DNA of 64,000 nucleotides, from the NCBI GenBank assembly GCA_910589415.1, contig OU342638.1:3038001-3102000 (forward strand). Reading direction: 5' to 3'. Position 1 is the first letter of the stretch; the number at the start of each line of letters is the position of its first letter. Below the pieces are notes generated by a model, which was not told where the DNA came from, ran no database searches, and was given only the letters and a program-made list of their open reading frames with translations. Shown here piece after piece: positions 58,054 to 64,000 of this stretch. The position numbers and the translations under genes were made by a program. Source of the DNA: Malachius bipustulatus (lineage: Eukaryota > Arthropoda > Insecta > Coleoptera > Melyridae).

Positions 58054-58460
58054 AAGTAGTACTGTCATGAGTCGCCATCTAGCGGTAACAACATGAGTTT
58101 AACTTGTGACGCTTTTTCACATAACAAAGGGTACTATTTAGAGTTGGTTGGAAAGTAAAACAAAAAAATGACAATTTTTGACTTGTGACAGGTTTCTTCC
58201 AAACCAACGAATATTTTCTCCAAGTATAAGTAGTAATTTCGTACAATTGGAAGTTATTAAAAAAAAACTTCTTGTTGCCGGAATGACGGTTAAGTTGAAA
58301 AAGTCCCAATTTTGTAGGAAAGAAGTAGTATTTATCGGTCACGTACTGTCATCGAAGGTGTCCGCGAATTTTGGTTTCAAGAACTTCAAAAGGGTTTTAA
58401 AAATTAAATTTATTTGAAAATAGACTGTAATGTATTCTTCCAATATTTTTTTTTTTTTTT

Positions 58461-61400
58461 TTACAAATTTAATCTTATAATAGGCTTTCTTGATCTTTGA
58501 GATCGTCTAACAAGAGATTCTTTAGGAGAATTCGAGTTCAATACGTTCATTCACTTTTGGTTGACTGCTTTGCCTTGTCAAAATCCATTAAGTTTGGAGT
58601 ACTAGGACTTTTTACGGGTACCGTTAAACAATTTTCATCATTTTGATTTGATCCGCAACCTATAGTGCTTCTATTAACAGAAGATAAAATTTGATTTAGA
58701 TGTCTTTTTATAACTTTACCAGTGTCTAATTTCACTAGGAAGATCACTTCACCGATTTGTTTTATTAGTGTCGCCCTTATCCAATTATTTTTGTCAACAC
58801 TATAATCCTTGACGTATACACAATCTCCAATATTAAATTTATTTTGCCTTGAGCCCCCGTATAATTCTTTTGTTTTGTTTGTTGCTCGTTAACTTTATTT
58901 CTATTATTCGGCAACAAAAGTGATAAACGAGAACGTAATTGTCGTCCTAGATGTAGTTCGGCTGGTGAACAAAAAGTAGTACAATGTGGAGTCAATCTAT
59001 AAGCAAACAAGTATTTAGGCAATGCCTCTGAAATTTTCTCATTCGAATAAATAATCTTTCTTAAACTTAATTTGACAGTCTTAACTGCGTTTTCGGCCGC
59101 ACCATTGCAATAAGGTGAATTCACTGGCGTAGTTATATGCGTTACCCCATTACATTTTAGGAATTCTTCAAACTGATATGAGCAAAACTGAGTACCATTA
59201 TCTGTAACTAAACAAGCTGGTAAACCCCAATGTGAAAAATAATCCCTGAATTTATCTGTAACTTGATCAGAACTGATGGAAGGCATTTCATATACCTCAA
59301 TCCATTTCGAATAAGAATCAAGTATAATCAAGTACATTTTTCCTCTCACCGGACCTAACAAATCTGCATGAACTCTAATAGATGGACCTTCAGGCCATTT
59401 CCAATTCCTTAATTCAGTTTTTGGAGGATTATTTTGAAATTTCAAACAAATACTACATTCTTTTATCATTTCTTCAATCTCCTTATCTAATCCAGGCCAC
59501 CAGAATACTGACCTAGCCAACATCTTAGTTTTTACTACACCCAAATGTGTAGAATGTAACTCTTTAATTAACAATTCTCGAAACTTTTTTGGAACTATTA
59601 TTCTATATCCCCACATAATACAATTTTGTTCCACAGATAATTCATCCTTACGCACAAAATAAGGTTTAAGTTCCTCACACACCTTTTGAGGCCAACCAAA
59701 TAGTATATAATGCTTCACCCTACTTAACTCAGGATCATTTCGAGTTTGTATCGCTAAATTTTGTACAGAAATATATGGAATACTTTCTTCAATAAATCTA
59801 ATATAAGAAACTTCCTCTACTTCGTTTATAGTAGTACTGAGTGGAATCCTTGATAATCCGTCTGCACCATTGTTTTTGGACTCAGTGTACCTAATGGTAT
59901 AATCATAACCAGACAAAATAACTGACCAGCGCTGTAATCGACTAGCCGCGGTAATAGGAATCCCTGATTTTGATCCTAAAAGATGTACTAATGGTTTGCA
60001 ATCCGTGACTAAATAAAAATGTCTACCATATAAGTACGAATGAAACTTCCTTACCCCATAAATCAAAGCTAAACTTTCTTTATCAATCTGTGAATAATTT
60101 TTTTCACTCTTGTTCAGAGTACGCGAAGCATATGCAATAGCTCTCTCCTCACCGTTCGGGCAGATTTGGCTTAATACTGATCCTAGGCCATAGCTACTAC
60201 TATCACAAGTTAATACTAACTCCAAATCAGGATTATAATGAACTAAATAAGGTTCAGATGTCATCATAGCTTTAACTTTTTTCAAGGCTCTATCACACTC
60301 CTCAGTCCATGACCACTTTACATCTTTCCTAATTAATCTATACAAGGGACTAAGAATAATCGAAAGGTTTTTTAGAAATCTACCGTAATAGTTTACTGTT
60401 CCTAAAAAGGCCTGCAACTGTTTAACATCAACAGGAATCGGCGCATCTACAATAGCTTTAATTTTATCTTCTTCCATATGAACTCCTGTTTCATTTATTT
60501 TATGCCCTAAGAATCTAACTTCATTTACAAAAAATAAACACTTATTTTTCCGCAAGGTTAACCCAACAGTTTTCATTTTTTCCAACACTAAAACAGTTCG
60601 ATTCATTACCATGTCAATATCTTCTCCCGATATCAATATATCATCAAAAAACACAACAACCCCTTGAATTCCTTGTATCAATTTTTCCATTTCTCTCTGA
60701 AACCACCCAGGGCCACTTGCAATGCCATAAACTAACCTTTGATACTGATATAAACCTCTATGCGTAGAAATAGTTAACAACTTCATACTCTCATCATCTA
60801 ATCTAATCTGATTGTAGGCGTCAGAGATATCTAATTTTGTAAAAAATTTTGCCCCATTTAGAGTTGAAAGTAAATCTTCGACCCTCGGGATCGGGTACCT
60901 ATCAATTTTTAAGCATCTATTTACTGTTAATTTAAAATTTCCCGCTATTCTTATGCTTCCGTCACTTTTCATAACAGGAACAATAGATGTTCCCCAATCA
61001 GAATGATCTACTGGTTTGATAATGTTTAACTCAAGTAGCCTATCCAGTTCTCCCTCAACTTTACTTTTCATAGAATATGGTAAATTGTAAGGTCTAATAA
61101 ATATTGGCTGAGCAGAATCAATCAAACTTAAATGCAATTTCTTATTATACACACCTATCTTCTCTGAAAATACTTCAGGAAAACGATCCGCTAATGATCT
61201 GCTTAAATTTGGTATCTGACCTTCAATGTTATTAATAGTGAGTCCTAATTCTTTCATCCAGTGACGTCCAAGTAGTGGTCGAGGACCACCGTTTCTGAAA
61301 ACATATAATTTTAATGGTTTTTGTCGATCACCAACAGTAACATCAACTATTATAAAACCTAAACATGGCATAACTTGACCCCAGTAACTTCTAAAATTAT

Positions 61401-62612
61401 AATCAGATTTTTTAATTTCAATGTAACAGAAATGCTTATTATACTCCCTCTCACTGATTGTTGAAATGTTACTACCAGTATCAATTTCAAATTCAAGAGT
61501 TTTATCTCCAATACATACTTCTTTTTCGACAGGCTCTACAACAACTGTATTATTAATTAAATTATGATCACTTACACAAACATTTCTTATTTGGCTTGAC
61601 TCTCCAATAGATTCATGGTTAATAACATTCAAATATTCACCAACATCACCTGTTTCATCTTCTTTTATGGTAAAATTAACCCTAGTATTGCTTGCTGTAG
61701 GATTTCTACCTCTGGAACTTCCCGTGAAACTTCTTCCTCTTGCCTGCGATCCTTGTCCACTTCTTGACCAATAATATTGACCTCTCTCATCTTCATGCCG
61801 CTCACCTTGATATCCACTTTTTCCGTTACTTGATTTCGTATACTGGTGACTGTAATCTCTCCCTCTCGAACTGTGCTGCTGACTACCCGTGACCTGATGG
61901 CTGCTTCTACAAGCTTTATGTAAGTGGCCTAGCCTCCCACAATTTCTACATTTATAATCTTTAAAACGACATTCATTGGCTAAATGTGATGGTGAATGAC
62001 ATCTATAACACAATCTATTTATTTTATTTCTATTACTTGCTGATAGATGACTTGTATAATTCACATAAGATTTCTTAAAAGACTCGTTCATGACTTCAAT
62101 CTCCTTCGACGATGCTTCCATAGACGTAGCGATTTCGACAGCCTTAGCGTAGGTTAGATTTGCTTCACCCAATAGTCGCCTCTTTATATTATCATCCATA
62201 ATTCCACAAACTATTTGATCCCTTAAACTTACTTCCAGGTTAGTAAAATTACAATACAAGGATAACTTTTTAAGCTGAGCCACATATTCGTTCATGGACT
62301 CCCCTGGACGCTGTTTCCTTTGCTTGAATTTATATCTCTCTGTCACTTCAGAAGGTTTTGGTTTCAAATGATTAGACATATAAGTATTGATTGCATTTAC
62401 TGTTAACGTTGACGGCTTTACCGGAGTGCACAAATCTCTTAATAACATGTAGGCATCATTGGATAACAATGTTATGAGTATAGGTACCTTTTTCGCAGCA
62501 TCAGTAGTATTTGCCAGAAAGTACTGTTCCAACCTCTCAAACCACACTTCCCAATCATCTTTAACAATTCAAATTCCTTAAAATTATTAATTATATTTGG
62601 TTTATCAGCCAT
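58461..62612 (-). pseudogene. gypsy B gag-pol polyprotein, two frameshifts
   Basis: ATG 62610-62612 (MADKPNIINNFKEFELL); one base is missing near 62560, after which 1,256 codons run open. Gag includes GESMNEYVAQLKKLSLYC and two CCHC knuckles (CYRCHSPSHLANEC, CRNCGRLGHLHKAC). Protease: EIDTGSNISTIS. RT: TKLDISDAYNQI, VVVFFDDILISG. RNase H: LTCDSSSYGLG, DKESLALIYG, LVTDCKPLVHLL, GADGLSRIP. Integrase: HSTHLG with CSICLK, VHADLLGP, LVTDNGTQF, NGAAENAVKTVK. Near 58870 the frame shifts; the tail IGDCVYVKDY and FLVKLDTGKVIKRHLNQIL ends with RKPIIRLNL at 58461. All catalytic residues are present, the best-preserved pol in the window. Confidence 0.92.
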
Positions 62613-62681
62613 AATTACTTCCAATTTTTCAGGTATTTCCACTTTGATCTATTTCTTTCCTTTTGATCCTCGTCGCCAGAT

Positions 62682-62922
62682 TGTAATGTATTCTTCCCAT
62701 ATTATCATTAAAACACACAGTTTTATTTAATGCTTTTATTTTTCTTCCCCAACTTAAGGCACATTACAAATTATATAAATTAAAACTAATTTTATTAATT
62801 CCACATTTTCAACCATCTGCTTTCTACATCTCTTACTTCTATATAGGTTAACTTACATTATTTCTTGTTCTTCTTTTTCTTATTTTTATTTACTTTGTTT
62901 CATGCTACTACCCAATACCACA
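62682..62922 (-). repeat. 5' LTR of gypsy B
   Basis: 241 bp; on the minus strand starts TGTGGTATTGGGTAG and ends GAAGAATACATTACA. Its partner at the other end is reduced to the last 20 or so bases. Confidence 0.8.
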
Positions 62923-62927
62923 TAGAC

Positions 62928-64000
62928 TAATATACTAGACAAATTACAATTGGTATTATATCTAATACATTAGTTCACAAAGACTGAATCTATTCTAACT
63001 AGTTCAATAAGTAAATACAGTATTCATACCTTTTAAGGAGGGCGGTGACTTTGCCATGCGCCTGTTTATTAATAATTCCAAAAGGATGTGTTTTAGGAAC
63101 ATTATCCTAACGTCAAATACAGAATATTAATATGATTAACAATAATATTCATTATACTGTTAGGACACCCTTTGATTTAATGAATGTTAAAGATAAAGGA
63201 AACAATAAAATCGCAGCACGACGTTTATTGAGAACAATAATTAATCATCTCTCTGGTAGTTCCTTCGTCTCTCCCGGTTCCGGTCTGACTAGCCCGCTCT
63301 CCCTCCTGCGCAGACACCGCAAGGTACGGTTCAAAATCAACTGATGACGATAGGCAGCCAATTTGCACCCAACATTCATTGCACCCAACAATACATACAG
63401 GGTGTCCCAATATTCCATGGACATGGAGCAACCACAGATTACTGAGGTAAAAAAAAAGTCGCTCGGACCAAACTTATCTCTATACCAAAGTGCTTCGTTT
63501 GTCCGTTAGAGGGCTTCAAAGTCGTTTGAAATTTTTAGTTTTTTGAAAAAGTCTGCTGATTCCAATTCGATGAAATTTGATAGGCGAATTTCTTATTAAA
63601 AGTACTAACTTCTGACGTACATGATAATTTGACGGAAACCCGGGAAGGGGTTAAACTACCCCTACCCTCCATTAAAATCGATCGTAATTGTTGATAGGGT
63701 AGCAGGAACGCTGTTCATGTTTTTTTGTTTGAAAGATACATCGTTTTAGCCCATTTTTGGTCTCCTACAAAAATCTGTATCTCTCCGAGGTGCTATGTGA
63801 TAAAATAAATTGGACGATGACATCTTATCAAAATTTTATGTCATTCTTTTAATTTGAAATCAAATTTTCAATTGTGAGGTGATTATTTGATCTAATCTCA
63901 TAAATAGTTATTTATGATACAAGAGAAAAAAGTGTAACACATCGAGAGCTAACATCGCACTTTTTTCTTGTGTGTAATATACATTTTTTTTTCTGCGAGA
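62928..64000. other. Gene-free end of window with MITE fragments
   Basis: No coding sequence. A mariner-type terminus CAGGGTGTCCCAATATTCC starts at 63398 after TA, but its other end was not found. TTGCACCCAACA is duplicated at 63364-63390. The window ends in an inverted-repeat MITE copy. Confidence 0.45.
63895..64000. repeat. Inverted-repeat MITE, copy 2, cut by window end
   Basis: ACAAGAGAAAAAAGTG and CACTTTTTTCTTGTG in inverted order, with the TAAATAGTTATTTAT and TTCTGCGAGA flanks seen at 50478-50640. The centre is about 50 bp shorter than in copy 1. Confidence 0.7.

Larger units (their letters stand above)
52347..58207 (-). mobile_element. Unassigned TIR transposon carrying a three-exon transposase-like gene
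   Basis: Ends TTGGTTTGGAAGAA..CTGTCACAAGTCAAAAAT and its reverse complement (about 34 bp, two mismatches) sit exactly at the break in the gypsy RT. CG lies outside both TIRs (52345-52346 and 58208-58209); counting it once restores the gypsy frame, so the duplication appears to be CG. Two MITEs are nested inside; without them the element is about 3.8 kb. It has subterminal repeats at 56461-56702. Confidence 0.8.
47605..58400 (+). pseudogene. Old gypsy (protease and RT) split by three insertions
   Basis: The frame starts at the protease (TGCHSSCISSHFF) without its leading Asp, passes ILGYDWLVENQVVIDS, FPIPHAYRNEVREQI, TEYINPLVFVKKN and ICLDAR, and reaches YVFSC at 48506. It resumes after the mariner at 51594 (IDLTQSYHQTPLRKEYQKYTGFLF), after the foldback at 52209 (NSYMYKVLPFGLTTALSSFIRG, PYVDDILII), and after the TIR element at 58208 (LEVIKKKLLVAGMTVKLKK, FIGHVLSS). 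The catalytic YVDD box is kept. The 5' end is lost at the piggyBac fragment and the 3' end decays near 58400. It serves as a molecular ruler, giving the exact insertion points. Confidence 0.9.
58426..62922 (-). mobile_element. Ty3/gypsy LTR retrotransposon B, nearly full length
   Basis: TAGAC lies at both ends (58421-58425, 62923-62927) as a 5-bp duplication. The 5' LTR is 62682-62922; next to it the minus strand reads CTGGCGACGAGG, the same primer site as gypsy A. At the 3' end only about 20 bp of LTR (TGTAATGTATTCTTCC) remain before a T17 run and the end of pol, so most of the 3' LTR is missing. Confidence 0.85.

Noticed and set aside
1..64000. CRISPR arrays, operons, tRNA or rRNA genes
   Set aside because: No regularly spaced identical short repeats with unique spacers, no cloverleaf or rRNA-like sequence; repeats here are transposon ends and tandem arrays.

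Overview
This 64 kb window looks like an AT-rich arthropod (most likely insect) nuclear chromosome segment that is almost entirely transposable-element landscape. The evidence is spliced genes with GT/AG introns, THAP, piggyBac, pogo, DD41D mariner, Ginger and MULE-type transposases, Ty3/gypsy and BEL retrotransposons, a Jockey-like LINE, and many TA- or TAA-flanked MITEs. I saw no bacterial features, rRNA, tRNA or CRISPR. The order of insect was not determined.

Region by region. 1-6.8 kb: one host-like gene on the minus strand, a four-exon Myb/SANT-like (zeste/NAIF1-type) DNA-binding protein, with a decayed DD41D mariner inserted in its second intron 11 bp past the splice donor. 6.8-12 kb: a decayed THAP/P-element relic and MITE fragments. 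12.06-22.3 kb: a three-layer nest, a Jockey-like LINE split by a piggyBac at TTAA, itself split by a Ty3/gypsy element with AAGGG duplications and identical 258-bp LTRs. 22.3-27.9 kb: tandem repeats, a broken pogo-type transposase with a C-terminal PHD finger, and palindromic MITEs. 27.9-45.3 kb: two minus-strand halves of a MULE-like transposase with C-terminal Ulp1 protease and PHD finger. Between them lie a Ginger transposon with 165-bp TIRs, arrays of a palindromic motif, a GC-richer repeat block, a 5-kb LTR retrotransposon with identical 940-bp LTRs but a truncated pol, and a pogo remnant. 45.3-47.6 kb: BEL and piggyBac fragments. 47.6-58.4 kb: an old gypsy whose reverse transcriptase reading frame can be followed across three separate insertions. 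58.4-62.9 kb: a nearly complete gypsy (gag-pol about 1,380 codons). The end of the window is MITE debris.

The best candidate for something undescribed is the element at 52,347-58,207. It has about 34-bp TIRs, an apparent CG target duplication, subterminal repeats, and an uninterrupted three-exon gene predicted to encode 772 residues. That protein has acidic, basic/cysteine and RNase-H-like parts but matches no transposase superfamily I can name. Two young LTR elements (identical LTRs, intact target duplications, defective pol) imply recent movement supplied in trans. Several otherwise good reading frames break exactly at A8-A9 or T6 runs, so some apparent pseudogenes may be assembly errors.
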